DNA of 64,000 nucleotides, taken from contig JAIEFE010000004.1 of the NCBI GenBank assembly GCA_029067085.1, forward strand, positions 105,532 through 169,531, written 5' to 3'. The notes below the pieces were generated by a model, which worked only from the letters and a program-made list of their open reading frames with translations, was not told the origin of the DNA and made no database searches. Source of the DNA: Lachnospiraceae bacterium. GTDB lineage: Bacteria; Bacillota; Clostridia; Lachnospirales; Lachnospiraceae. The stretch's first letter is position 1. Every line of letters starts with the position of its first letter. The position numbers and the translations under genes are program-made. Of this stretch, positions 52,568-61,129 are shown piece after piece.

Positions 52568-53962
52568 ATGACAGAAAAGATAAATGAAATTTCAAAAGAA
52601 GTCTCCGGTTTCTCCTTAGAGGAGATCGGACAGCAGGCAGGAAAAGAAATCCTTCTCCACGGCAGCGTCTACAAACTGCGGCGCATGAGCGGCTTTGCCT
52701 TTGTACTGCTTCGCACCGGCAGGCATGTGATCCAGTGTGTGTACAGCCCGGAGTCCTCCCGGTTTGACATGGAGGAGCTGGTGGAGGAAAGCTGTGTCCG
52801 AGTTCGGGCGCTGGTGGCAGCCGAGGAGCGCTCCCGCCTGGGCTGGGAACTGCGACTGCTGGAACTGGAGGTGCTGTCCGTTCCGGCAGAGCCCATGCCC
52901 ATTGTCATCAATCAGAAAAAGGTGGAGGCATCTATGGAGAAGCAGCTGGACTACCGAATGCTGACTCTGCGCAACGAAAAACAGAGGGCTGTCTTCAAAA
53001 TACAGGAGGGAATCTGCGAGGGTTTCCGCCACTTCCTGCAAGCGCAGAATTTTACTGAGATTCATTCCCCAAAACTGGTGGAAGCGGGCGCAGAGGGCGG
53101 CGCTAATATCTTTTCGCTGGACTATTTTGGCAAACAGGCATATCTCGCCCAGAGTCCTCAATTCTATAAGCAGATGATGGTGGGAGTCTTTGAGCGGGTC
53201 TACGAGGTCGGACCTGTGTTCCGGGCTGAGAAACACGACACCTCCCGGCATTTGAATGAATATACAGGAGTGGACTTCGAGATGGGCTATATCAATAGCT
53301 TTGAGGAAATTATGGAGATGGAAGAGCGAATGATACAGGCGGCACTGGGCCATCTGGCGACAGCCTGCGCTCAAGAGCTGGAATTGCTGGAGGTGTCCAT
53401 CCCCCGCTTTGCAAAAGAAACCTCGCACTCTCTGCAGATAACACTGCCGCCCCAACGGGATTATCTTCCTATGGGACGTATCCCCCGGATCCGTTTTGCC
53501 CAAGCCAAGGCTCTGGTATCCGAACATTACCACCGTCCCATGTCGGAAAAGGAGGACTTTGAACCGGAGGAGGAAAACTTATTGTGTCAATATATCCGAG
53601 AGCATTATGGAAGTGCCTTTGTATTTGTGACCCATTATCCATCAACAAAGCGCCCATTCTATGCCATGGATGATCCGGAAAATCCGACGGAAACCCTGAG
53701 CTTTGACTTACTTTTCCGGGGACTGGAAATCACTACCGGGGGACAGCGCATCCACAGTTACCAGGAACAGTTAGAAAAACTGCAGCGGCGGAACATGAAT
53801 ACGGAGGAATTTGCCAGTTATCTGCTGATGCACCGCCACGGTATCCCGCCCCACGGTGGCCTGGGCCTTGGTCTGGAACGCTTTACCGCCCGGCTGCTGG
53901 CCCGTGAGAACGTGCGTGAGACCTGCCTGTTTCCCAGAGATATTCATCGACTGACACCCTGA
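52568..53962 (+). CDS. aspS2: Archaeal-type aspartate--tRNA(Asp/Asn) ligase
   Basis: The 464-residue class II synthetase has an N-terminal OB-fold for the anticodon, motif 2 (FRAEKHDTSRHLNEYTGVDFEM) and motif 3 (GLGLGLERFTARLL). It lacks the GAD insertion of bacterial AspRS, so it is the archaeal/eukaryotic-like type. In Clostridia such enzymes can charge tRNA-Asn with Asp for GatCAB. ATG at 52568 follows AAAGGGTG; a GTG three codons upstream overlaps this site. It stands behind a long regulated leader and ends with a terminator; gatCAB genes are not adjacent. Confidence 0.92.
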   Translation: MTEKINEISKEVSGFSLEEIGQQAGKEILLHGSVYKLRRMSGFAFVLLRTGRHVIQCVYSPESSRFDMEELVEESCVRVRALVAAEERSRLGWELRLLELEVLSVPAEPMPIVINQKKVEASMEKQLDYRMLTLRNEKQRAVFKIQEGICEGFRHFLQAQNFTEIHSPKLVEAGAEGGANIFSLDYFGKQAYLAQSPQFYKQMMVGVFERVYEVGPVFRAEKHDTSRHLNEYTGVDFEMGYINSFEEIMEMEERMIQAALGHLATACAQELELLEVSIPRFAKETSHSLQITLPPQRDYLPMGRIPRIRFAQAKALVSEHYHRPMSEKEDFEPEEENLLCQYIREHYGSAFVFVTHYPSTKRPFYAMDDPENPTETLSFDLLFRGLEITTGGQRIHSYQEQLEKLQRRNMNTEEFASYLLMHRHGIPPHGGLGLGLERFTARLLARENVRETCLFPRDIHRLTP

Positions 53963-53990
53963 GTGCTAGACAGGGATCAAAATAAAAACG

Positions 53991-54024
53991 GCCTCGGGAT
54001 GAGAGTTTTCTCCCATTCCGAGGC
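53991..54024. terminator. Bidirectional terminator after aspS2
   Basis: GCCTCGG and CCGAGGC close a stem with an inner ATGAGAG/CTCCCAT pairing. AT-rich sequence flanks both sides (AAAATAAAAA on one, ATATTGTTTTAT on the other), serving both aspS2 and the convergent methyltransferase gene. Confidence 0.75.
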
Positions 54025-54048
54025 TGCTATATTGTTTTATATTTTATT

Positions 54049-54762
54049 CTAAAGCTTCCTCGCCTTGATGCAGAAGGAAATGGGCAGCATTTGGGCTTTT
54101 CTGGTTTTCGGATCAACCTCTCCTGTTGCATGTAACGACTCCTCATCTGCTTCTTCTATCAGCTTCTCGATTGCGAAGCCTGCTTTCGCCAAAGCATTAA
54201 TATAGGTCGATATCTTCCTGTTACACAGGACGATTTCGCTATCATGCACAGGCATTTTAAAATAAGTCTCATCGTAGTAGCTTTTCGTCATGACCAGCTT
54301 GTCATCCTCAAACACATCTTTCCGTTCTTCACAGGACCACGCCACACAATAATTCAACGTATGATGCCAGCTGAATATAAAAATGCCGTCTTTCTTCAAA
54401 TAAGACGCGATCTTGTCAAATGTTCCCTGCAAGTCCGTGGTCCAGCCAATGCCATATATGGAATACACATAATCAAAATACTCTTTGGGCACGTCAAGCT
54501 CATCTTCCATCTTTGCACATATGAGCCTTGCCGCGTATCCGCTTTCACTCAAAAGTCGTGAGGCATTGTCAAGCTGCTTTTGTGACAAGTCAACACCCCA
54601 TAACTCCCCTGCTCCTTTTTCCGCATGATATTTCAAAGAATGTCCGCTGCCACAGCATATCTCCAATAATTTTTTATCCGCTACATCACCAAAGAGATGC
54701 AGGTCATCTTCTGTCGGGAAGCGTACTCCATACTCCGGAAGGGCCGTTGTGCCAAACCACAA
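54049..54762 (-). CDS. Class I SAM-dependent methyltransferase, start codon altered
   Basis: From TTG at 54762 the product has 237 residues: LLEICCGSGHSLKYHAEKGA is motif I, WGVDLSQKQL motif II. The frame continues upstream without a stop through IKPDEILENNKTYWNEHAD, which is the natural N-terminus of this family, to an ATC at 54820-54822. That ATC sits where the initiator should be, seven bases after GGAGG, and a single base differs from ATG. So either a non-canonical ATC start, a start lost by mutation, or a sequence error applies. It follows the yjdF stop by a few bases. Confidence 0.8.
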   Translation of the reverse strand: MWFGTTALPEYGVRFPTEDDLHLFGDVADKKLLEICCGSGHSLKYHAEKGAGELWGVDLSQKQLDNASRLLSESGYAARLICAKMEDELDVPKEYFDYVYSIYGIGWTTDLQGTFDKIASYLKKDGIFIFSWHHTLNYCVAWSCEERKDVFEDDKLVMTKSYYDETYFKMPVHDSEIVLCNRKISTYINALAKAGFAIEKLIEEADEESLHATGEVDPKTRKAQMLPISFCIKARKL

Positions 54763-54826
54763 ATCAGCATGTTCATTCCAATATGTCTTATTGTTTTCAA
54801 GGATCTCATCAGGTTTTATGATGTAA

Positions 54827-55243
54827 CTACCTCCCCCTGTGCTTCTCTTTCTTTTTCTGTTGTTTCAGTTCAAACTGACGCAGTTTCTCTGCTTCCCTCT
54901 GTTCCCTGCTCACAGTCTTGCGTTCCATTTTCAACTGCTCCTGCTGCAGTTTCAAAGCCTGCTGTGATTTTGTCCCTATTCCAGCATTTTGAATCTGTTT
55001 CCTCACCTCACGCTGCATCCGTTTCGGATTGTGACCAACTTCTTTTACATCAGTCGCCACGGCCGGACTAAACCGCAAGTGGTAATAATTTTTCAGAATG
55101 AAATCATAGATCTCATAGTCCTTGGGTTCTGCGCCAAATGTAACCTTACTTACAGAAAGTTTTCCGTCCGATACACATTCAAACACGCCCACCCAGAAAG
55201 GCTCCTCAAAAAACACTGTCAATTTTCCCGATACTTTGTCCAT
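54827..55243 (-). CDS. yjdF: YjdF family protein
   Basis: The 138-residue protein matches YjdF (DUF2992): KLTVFFEEPFWVGVFE, KVTFGAEPKDYEIYDFIL, and a basic tail with RMQREVRKQIQN followed by a Lys/Glu/Gln-rich coiled region. The function is unknown; known relatives are under control of an RNA that binds azaaromatic compounds, and such an RNA lies upstream here. ATG at 55243 is eight bases after GGAGG; a TTG two codons upstream is rejected. Confidence 0.92.
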   Translation of the reverse strand: MDKVSGKLTVFFEEPFWVGVFECVSDGKLSVSKVTFGAEPKDYEIYDFILKNYYHLRFSPAVATDVKEVGHNPKRMQREVRKQIQNAGIGTKSQQALKLQQEQLKMERKTVSREQREAEKLRQFELKQQKKKEKHRGR

Positions 55244-55273
55244 TGACAATTCCTCCTTTTATTGTTTGTAATG

Positions 55274-55369
55274 CACAAAGAACGGACGACCCAAGGAGGG
55301 AGGGTTACTTACACCAAAATGGTGCGGCCGGACTACCTACCGGCTCTACAGGAATATCCTGCGTTTGTG
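55274..55369 (-). promoter_or_regulatory. yjdF-motif riboswitch
   Basis: The minus strand ahead of yjdF shows P1 strands CACAAACG and CGTTCTTTGTG, and inside GAGCCGGTAGGTAGTCCGGC followed by GTAAGTAACCCTCCCTCC, which I recognise as the conserved core of the yjdF RNA that binds diverse aromatic compounds. It lies about 30 bases before the start codon of its standard target gene. A terminator or ribosome-site switch was not worked out. Confidence 0.8.
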
Positions 55370-55424
55370 TTTTTATCTTTGCTCTTATATGTTACCATAT
55401 TAATGCTTGGTTTTCTATAAAAAA

Positions 55425-55456
55425 GTGGCACTCCGCATATTACTGCGAACTGCCAC
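55425..55456 (-). terminator. Terminator after the EFR1-type ferredoxin gene
   Basis: Minus-strand GTGGCA-x-CGCA and TGCG-x-TGCCAC form a stem followed by CTTTTTTATAG-type T-run, about 29 bases past the stop at 55485. Confidence 0.85.
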
Positions 55457-55484
55457 AACATACTTCATATGTTTTCCATAAATC

Positions 55485-56252
55485 TTAAATGTACAACTCA
55501 TTCTCTTTTCTTATGGAACAGACTTTTTTCATTGCCAATGCGGCAACCGAAACCATCGCACCATTTACTTTACGGGCTGATTGAGGGCATTTTACCACAC
55601 AACGCATGCACGAAATACATTTTTTACTGTCTGTCGTTTTTATATCTTTCTTACTTATTGCCTGTGCCGGACAGTTCTCAGCACAAAGTCCGCAATTCGT
55701 GCATTTATTGTCAGCTTTTGGTACTAAGCCTGCTCCGCCTGCTTTCTTATATGGATAGTTCCCCGGAATTTGCAGTGTAGAAGTTTCCGCCACACCACTG
55801 TTTGCTTTTTCTAAAATTTTTTCAGCAAAATCTTGTAAATCCTGTTTGTCTTTGGTGTCAGGTCTTCCTGCCGCATACCGGTGCATGATAGAATGTTCCG
55901 CAATAGCAGCAGCCGCAGCAATTACCTTGAATCCGCTTTTTTCTGCAATGTCCTTCAATTCGATCAAAGTATCCTCATATGCCCGATTTCCATATACGCA
56001 GACAATGACACATTGCGCCTGATTGCCAGAAATTTTGGAAATTCTCTCGGCTGCAAGAGCGGGAACGCGTCCGCCATAAGAGGGAACTGCAATAACCACA
56101 ATATCATCTTCTTGCAGACTAAGGGCCGCATAATCGGTTTCTGCATTGGTCAAATCAATTTCGTTGACCGACATTCCCCACCCTTTTGTTATGATATCTG
56201 CAACTTGCTTCGTTCCTCCGGTCGGACTGAAAATAATCTGTGAAACTTCCAT
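55485..56252 (-). CDS. EFR1-type flavodoxin-ferredoxin protein
   Basis: The 255-residue protein starts MEVSQIIFSPTGGTKQVAD at 56252 behind GGAGG. The first 150 residues have a flavodoxin fold (FSPTGGT binds FMN phosphate), and residues about 183-240 hold two 4Fe-4S clusters (CTNCGLCAENCPAQAI and CISCMRCVVKCPQSA). Such proteins carry electrons in anaerobes. The C-terminus is short after the second cluster. It is read from the strand of yjdF with a terminator between. Confidence 0.92.
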   Translation of the reverse strand: MEVSQIIFSPTGGTKQVADIITKGWGMSVNEIDLTNAETDYAALSLQEDDIVVIAVPSYGGRVPALAAERISKISGNQAQCVIVCVYGNRAYEDTLIELKDIAEKSGFKVIAAAAAIAEHSIMHRYAAGRPDTKDKQDLQDFAEKILEKANSGVAETSTLQIPGNYPYKKAGGAGLVPKADNKCTNCGLCAENCPAQAISKKDIKTTDSKKCISCMRCVVKCPQSARKVNGAMVSVAALAMKKVCSIRKENELYI

Positions 56253-56341
56253 ATGTAAGCCTCCTGTGATTTTTAACTTTACACCATTATAGCAGACCGG
56301 AATTGTAATATCTATCAAATTTGGTACTTATGGTGCAGCGC

Positions 56342-57688
56342 TCAACTGTCCAAAAGAGAAGAATAAAGCTTCCATGCCATAAATACAGTCACCACAGCCG
56401 CCAGCACATCTGCCACCGGCTGCGCATAGAGAACACCACGCAGTCCGAAAAACTTCGGAAGGAACAAAATAGCAGGCCAAAAACAGATTCCCTGTCTGCA
56501 GGCTCCCAGAATACATCCCTCCTTCGCTTTTCCCATCACAAGAAATAAAAAGCAATATACCGTGTGAAAACCAAATACCATGAAAGAAATCCCATTTGCC
56601 CGCAGCGCCATCTGACCGATCCGTACCATCTCCCAGTCATTTTGAGTAAACTGTGATATCAGCTCCTCAGAGAATACAGCAACCGCCAGCCCAAAGCACA
56701 CACAGAATATAGTGGACCAGATAACAGCCGTTCGAATCGCTTCTCGAAGCCGTTTATAATTTCCAGATCCATAGCTGAATCCGGCAATCGGTTGAAACCC
56801 TTTCAGAAATCCAAACACCGCCAGACTTCCCATTGACATCATTTTTGTGACCGGTCCCATTGCGGCAAGCGCAGAGCCCCCATAATTTGTCGCTGCCTCG
56901 TTGCTCATCGCTATAGAAAAGCTTGTCAAAAGCTGAAACAGTAAGGTGGGAATTCCTATCTTTAAAACCTCGGACAAAATTTCTTTTGTGAAACGGCAAT
57001 TCTTCCTCTGAAAATGAAACACACTTTTTCCCGGAAAGATATAGCAAAGATACACCAACGCGGAAACAGCCTGTGAAATAACCGTAGCAATTGCAGCTCC
57101 AGCAACGCCCAGATTAAGATGATAAATACAAATCGGATCTAACAGGACATTCAACCCGGCACCTGCCAGCAGTGCACACATAGCTATTTTGGCGCCGCCC
57201 TCACTGGATACAATATTGTTCATGGTGACATTGAAAACGTTAAACAGGGAACCCACGATATAAATACCTGAATAAGTCAGCGCATAGGGCATCACACTGT
57301 CAATCGCCCCCAGTCGACTCAAAATCGGCTTTAAGAAAAGAACCATACAGAGTATGACCGCCGCTCCGCCGGAAACGCTGCCATACAAGGCGGTGCTGGC
57401 TACCTGCTCTGCCGTTTCCTTGTCTCCCCGCCCCAAGAGTCTGGAAAGATACGCTGCCGCCCCATTGCCAAACATCAGTCCCAGTCCTACAATAATCTGT
57501 CCTAGCGGATAGGCCACTGTCACCGCACCCATTTGCTCCGTTCCAAGTCCTCCTACAAAATAAGTGTCCACCAAATTGTAAAGCGCATTGATCAACATAC
57601 CGATCATTGTCGGAAGCCCCAACGCCAGAAGCGCTTTTGGTATCGGAGCGCTGCCAAGCAGCTCTATCTTGTTATTCTTCTCCTTCAT
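56342..57688 (-). CDS. MATE family efflux transporter
   Basis: The 448-residue, twelve-span protein begins IPKALLALGLPTMIGMLINALYNLVDTYFVGGLG, a MepA/NorM-like start. It is divergent from a PadR regulator and their promoters carry two copies of a dyad, so PadR control is likely. Substrate unknown. Confidence 0.93.
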   Translation of the reverse strand: MKEKNNKIELLGSAPIPKALLALGLPTMIGMLINALYNLVDTYFVGGLGTEQMGAVTVAYPLGQIIVGLGLMFGNGAAAYLSRLLGRGDKETAEQVASTALYGSVSGGAAVILCMVLFLKPILSRLGAIDSVMPYALTYSGIYIVGSLFNVFNVTMNNIVSSEGGAKIAMCALLAGAGLNVLLDPICIYHLNLGVAGAAIATVISQAVSALVYLCYIFPGKSVFHFQRKNCRFTKEILSEVLKIGIPTLLFQLLTSFSIAMSNEAATNYGGSALAAMGPVTKMMSMGSLAVFGFLKGFQPIAGFSYGSGNYKRLREAIRTAVIWSTIFCVCFGLAVAVFSEELISQFTQNDWEMVRIGQMALRANGISFMVFGFHTVYCFLFLVMGKAKEGCILGACRQGICFWPAILFLPKFFGLRGVLYAQPVADVLAAVVTVFMAWKLYSSLLDS

Positions 57689-57727
57689 CTCATTTTCTCC
57701 TTTCTAGAACATAATATCTTTTATATT

Positions 57728-57780
57728 ACTATAATTTATAGCAGTTGCAACGCAAAATGTATAATACTATAATTTATAGT
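57728..57780. promoter_or_regulatory. Divergent promoter region with two PadR-type operators
   Basis: ACTATAATTTATAG occurs twice, at 57728-57741 and 57766-57780 (the second extends to a 15-base palindrome). The second contains the TATAAT box (57768-57773) of the PadR promoter with TTGCAA at 57745-57750 and a 17-base spacer. The first lies over the likely -10 region of the MATE promoter on the minus strand. Two sites 38 bases apart allow one regulator to control both genes. Confidence 0.65.
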
Positions 57781-57812
57781 ACCTGTCAAGAAAAGATTAA
57801 AAGGAGATTCAT

Positions 57813-58340
57813 ATGGCCACCATCGATTTGATCGTATTGGGAATGTTGAAGCAGAAATCATTAAGCGCTTATGACATGCAAAAGCTTGTAGAATACCGCA
57901 ATATATCAAAGTGGGTCAAGATCAGCACCCCCTCTATCTACAAAAAAGTCATTCAACTGGAAGAAAAAGGCCTCATCAGGAGCCATACAGAAAAAGAGGG
58001 AAACATGCCGGAAAAAGCGGTCTATTCTTTGACCTCTCAAGGTGAACAGGAATTTGAAAAGTTGATGTTTGAGATCTCTGCAAAATCAGTCAACATATTC
58101 CTGGATTTTAATGCCGTCATTGTCAATCTGGACAGCTTGTCTCCTGACAAGCAGCAGAAATGTCTGGTAGAAATTGAAAAGAATGTAAAACAGTTAAAAG
58201 CATATCAGGAAATAAATCTGCTGGAGAAGGAAAACAGAACAGATATTCCTGAAACCGGGAAAGCTGTTTTGCGGCAGCAGCTTATGCTGACCCAGGCAAT
58301 TGAGGATTGGATTGAGACAATAAAAGAAGGGGGCAGGTAA
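57813..58340 (+). CDS. PadR family transcriptional regulator
   Basis: The 175-residue protein has the PadR winged helix at residues about 1-80 (DLIVLGMLKQKSLSAYDMQKL, PSIYKKVIQLEEKGLI) and a C-terminal helical dimerisation domain. AAAGGAG precedes the ATG. Members repress efflux genes and are released by the drug. It is divergent from a MATE pump and converges on a toxin-antitoxin remnant. Confidence 0.92.
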   Translation: MATIDLIVLGMLKQKSLSAYDMQKLVEYRNISKWVKISTPSIYKKVIQLEEKGLIRSHTEKEGNMPEKAVYSLTSQGEQEFEKLMFEISAKSVNIFLDFNAVIVNLDSLSPDKQQKCLVEIEKNVKQLKAYQEINLLEKENRTDIPETGKAVLRQQLMLTQAIEDWIETIKEGGR

Positions 58341-58363
58341 TTTCTACCTCCCCACCATTTCCC

Positions 58364-58682
58364 CTAACTCTCCAACAATCTCCGGCTAATATCAGAAGCA
58401 CTGTAAAGCACTCTTGTGACAATCACACAATCATCTTTTATCACAAAAAACACTGAAAAATTATCCACAGGAAGTTGCCGCAACCTCATTGTATTCTCTG
58501 GTTCAGATCCCATAATTCGTACACGTTCCGGAAATACGACTAATTTCTGAATCGCTTCTGCAATTCGATTATACTGTCTCATAGCATTTTTCAGGGGCTT
58601 GAAGCTGCTCTGTGATGTAAGTATAAATTTCTTCCATATCTGCCAATGCCCTGTCTGTAATCTGCACTGCATATTGTTGCAT
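58364..58682 (-). pseudogene. RelE/ParE-type toxin gene with frameshift
   Basis: Read from the ATG at 58682, one base after the antitoxin stop, the product begins MQQYAVQITDRALADMEEI and stops early. The expected continuation NAMRQYNRIAEAIQKLVVFPERVRIMG is in another frame. An extra A in a run of five (plus-strand T-run 58587-58591) breaks the frame; removing it restores a 105-residue RelE/ParE toxin. The C-terminus (DNFSVFFVIKDDCVIVTRVLYS) is typical. Either a natural inactivation or a sequence error in the homopolymer. Confidence 0.75.
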
Positions 58683-58683
58683 A

Positions 58684-58986
58684 TTAGTGGCTCTCCCTGA
58701 ATTTGGCAAACGCCGACGCCGCATCTTGCACTCTTCCGGCATCTATGTCATCATAACCTTTCTGTAGCTCTGCATGAATTTCCTCAACACTTATCATATC
58801 TGTATTGATAGACTGTGGTGCTTTCGGTAATGCCACCGTAAAAGGTATTCCGCCAGTCAATGAAATCTGATTTAGATACATATCAATAGCTGTTGACATT
58901 GGTATTCCCAAACGTGACAAAACTTCTTCTGCACGTTGTTTAACAGTTGGATTTACTCGCAAATTTAACGTCGCTGTTTTTTCCAT
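58684..58986 (-). CDS. Antitoxin of RelB/DinJ family
   Basis: The 100-residue protein starts at 58986 (MEKTATLNLRVNPTVKQRAEEVL), nine bases after AAGGAG; an ATG three codons upstream overlaps the ribosome site. The ribbon-helix-helix N-terminus (LGIPMSTAIDMYLNQISLTGGIPF) is characteristic of RelB/DinJ. It would bind the toxin and the shared promoter. With the adjacent toxin frame-shifted, it may be an orphan antitoxin. Confidence 0.9.
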   Translation of the reverse strand: MEKTATLNLRVNPTVKQRAEEVLSRLGIPMSTAIDMYLNQISLTGGIPFTVALPKAPQSINTDMISVEEIHAELQKGYDDIDAGRVQDAASAFAKFRESH

Positions 58987-59065
58987 AGCATTCATCTCCT
59001 TCTGCTATATATTGTAACGCATTTGTCGTTACTTCTCAACCGTTAATTTTAGCCATTGGCCTATA

Positions 59066-61129
59066 CTATTTCCTTCCAATATTTCCCTTAAACTGAAAAT
59101 ACGTCAGCATAAAATACAAGCCATATATTCCTAAAAAGCTGGCCACTGAGATACCAAAATATAGCCCCCATTTCGTATGTATTCCTGTATAGATAACAAA
59201 CTGCCGCCCTACATATAAAATAAATACCGCACTGACTATAACCGAAAGAATAACCGGACACAGATAATAGAAAAACAACTGCTTTGTCACCACCATTCCG
59301 ATCCTTCTCTTTCCCATCCCAAGCTTGTGTAAAATCTGATAGCGGAATTTATATTTATTGGAATCACTCAGCTGCTGAACGGAAAGAACCGTAAGCGATA
59401 CACATAAAAATACCAGTCCGATATAAAATAACGGAAAGGAAAGAGTACTCATTAAAAATTTCAATTCTAAAACTTCCCGGCTCTTGACTTGTATCGTAGC
59501 GGGCATTAAAAAAAGCTCCTCACTTCCGATTTTGATATAATCTGCCAGTTCATCATATCCTCTTGTTTTCCCATCCAATTCATATAGAGCTTCCGAAAGT
59601 TCTTCCGGCACATCTTCCTTGGTCATAACTGCCATAAGAGAAAAATAGATGTCCATTTCGGCAAGCTTCTGATCCGGCACTACCAACAGATAGTCCGCCC
59701 CATTATGTCCGTTTTGTGCAAAACCCTCCGTTTTGAATCCGGCAAATTGAAGGCCTATATCTAAACTGTTTTCCAACTCCATACCCTTATCTTTTATCTC
59801 CTGATATACCCGATTTGGCATATGAATCAAATACTGGTCATCCTGCAAAACGACAGGCGCTAGACCGAGCATCCGTCGCAAATGATTATAATCCGTAATT
59901 CCCATATACACATCATAATCATAATAGGCAACTGCTCTCTTTCCCTCCGCCATAACAGGATCGCTGTCTCTGTCGGAAAATAGCCTTAAATTCTGATATA
60001 AAAAATCTCCCACATCACTTGTCCTTTTTTGATAAACTGTATATTTCCATATATCCTGTATGTCTGCGTTCTCCCTTATCAGCGCTTCTTCTCTAGAAAA
60101 ATCATTCTCCTTTTCGTCACTGATGATTATCACATCATAAGGATATTCCACATCCAACTGCTTATTCTGATAATCACTCAACATAAATGCAAGGGAGCTT
60201 CCCACCAAAGCAAACATAAATAAAAGACTTAATGTGCCAAGCACAAAGCAGGTATTTCGCACTTTTGAAGAAAACTGTCTCATCAAAAACAGATATTCTC
60301 TTTTATATAGAAAGCTTCCCTTGCGTTTTATATAGTTCATCAGAAAAGCGGAAAGCCCTAAGTAGAAAAAGTAAAACGTGAAAGTAAGCCCGATCATTTC
60401 CCATATTGCAGTTATCTTTGTCACTCTGCCGGTAAAAACAAGAAAATATAAAAGCAACAAATTTCCGACAGAGAGCAAGAAAAGCCATTTCCACAGGAAA
60501 TTTCTCTTTTCATCCACAGTTTCATTCTGTTTATCCATATTGAGCAGCCCGATGATCTCCATATTGGAAAAATTCCTCTGATTCCGAAAAAGAGCCATAA
60601 GAAGACACGTTCCGTACAAGAGCATTGTCAATAAAAAAGCGGATAGGTTCTCCTGAAAACCCGGATTTTCAAACTCGTAGTTTCTCCCGATGCTTTTATA
60701 GAAAACAAAAAATAGTACTTGTTTTAACCCGCTTCCCAAAAGCAATCCCGCAAAAAGAGCGCCTATTCCAAGATAAAAATTTTCTTTTCTATAAAGAACC
60801 GCAATTTGTTCTTTCTGCATTCCCGATATCAGGTAAATAGCAAATTCGCGGCTTCTTTTTTCCATGATAAAGCGTGTCATATAATGGATCAACCAAGCTA
60901 ATATGACAAGGATCACTGCCGTGGAGAGGATCATAAAAGTGATCAACATCATGCCTGCTGTAGATAATTCCCCGTTATTTCCATAATGGATCATTTCATA
61001 AATATCCTTGGAAAAGAGCAGAGAGTGAAAAGAAAACATTAACGCCGTTATCACGCACAAAGTCAAAAAATAATTCAGATAGTCTTTCCATAATCTGCGG
61101 GCGTTTCGCAATGCAATCTTATTTAGCAT
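59066..61129 (-). CDS. FtsX-like ABC transporter permease (BceB-like)
   Basis: The 687-residue protein has about ten spans with a large extracellular loop (about residues 310-540) between spans, the arrangement of BceB/VraG peptide-antibiotic sensors and exporters. The start KIALRNARRLWKDYLNYFLTL and the C-terminal spans match the FtsX fold. It starts within the last seven bases of the ATPase gene, so it is translationally coupled to it. It probably detoxifies bacitracin-like or antimicrobial peptides. Confidence 0.9.
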   Translation of the reverse strand: MLNKIALRNARRLWKDYLNYFLTLCVITALMFSFHSLLFSKDIYEMIHYGNNGELSTAGMMLITFMILSTAVILVILAWLIHYMTRFIMEKRSREFAIYLISGMQKEQIAVLYRKENFYLGIGALFAGLLLGSGLKQVLFFVFYKSIGRNYEFENPGFQENLSAFLLTMLLYGTCLLMALFRNQRNFSNMEIIGLLNMDKQNETVDEKRNFLWKWLFLLSVGNLLLLYFLVFTGRVTKITAIWEMIGLTFTFYFFYLGLSAFLMNYIKRKGSFLYKREYLFLMRQFSSKVRNTCFVLGTLSLLFMFALVGSSLAFMLSDYQNKQLDVEYPYDVIIISDEKENDFSREEALIRENADIQDIWKYTVYQKRTSDVGDFLYQNLRLFSDRDSDPVMAEGKRAVAYYDYDVYMGITDYNHLRRMLGLAPVVLQDDQYLIHMPNRVYQEIKDKGMELENSLDIGLQFAGFKTEGFAQNGHNGADYLLVVPDQKLAEMDIYFSLMAVMTKEDVPEELSEALYELDGKTRGYDELADYIKIGSEELFLMPATIQVKSREVLELKFLMSTLSFPLFYIGLVFLCVSLTVLSVQQLSDSNKYKFRYQILHKLGMGKRRIGMVVTKQLFFYYLCPVILSVIVSAVFILYVGRQFVIYTGIHTKWGLYFGISVASFLGIYGLYFMLTYFQFKGNIGRK

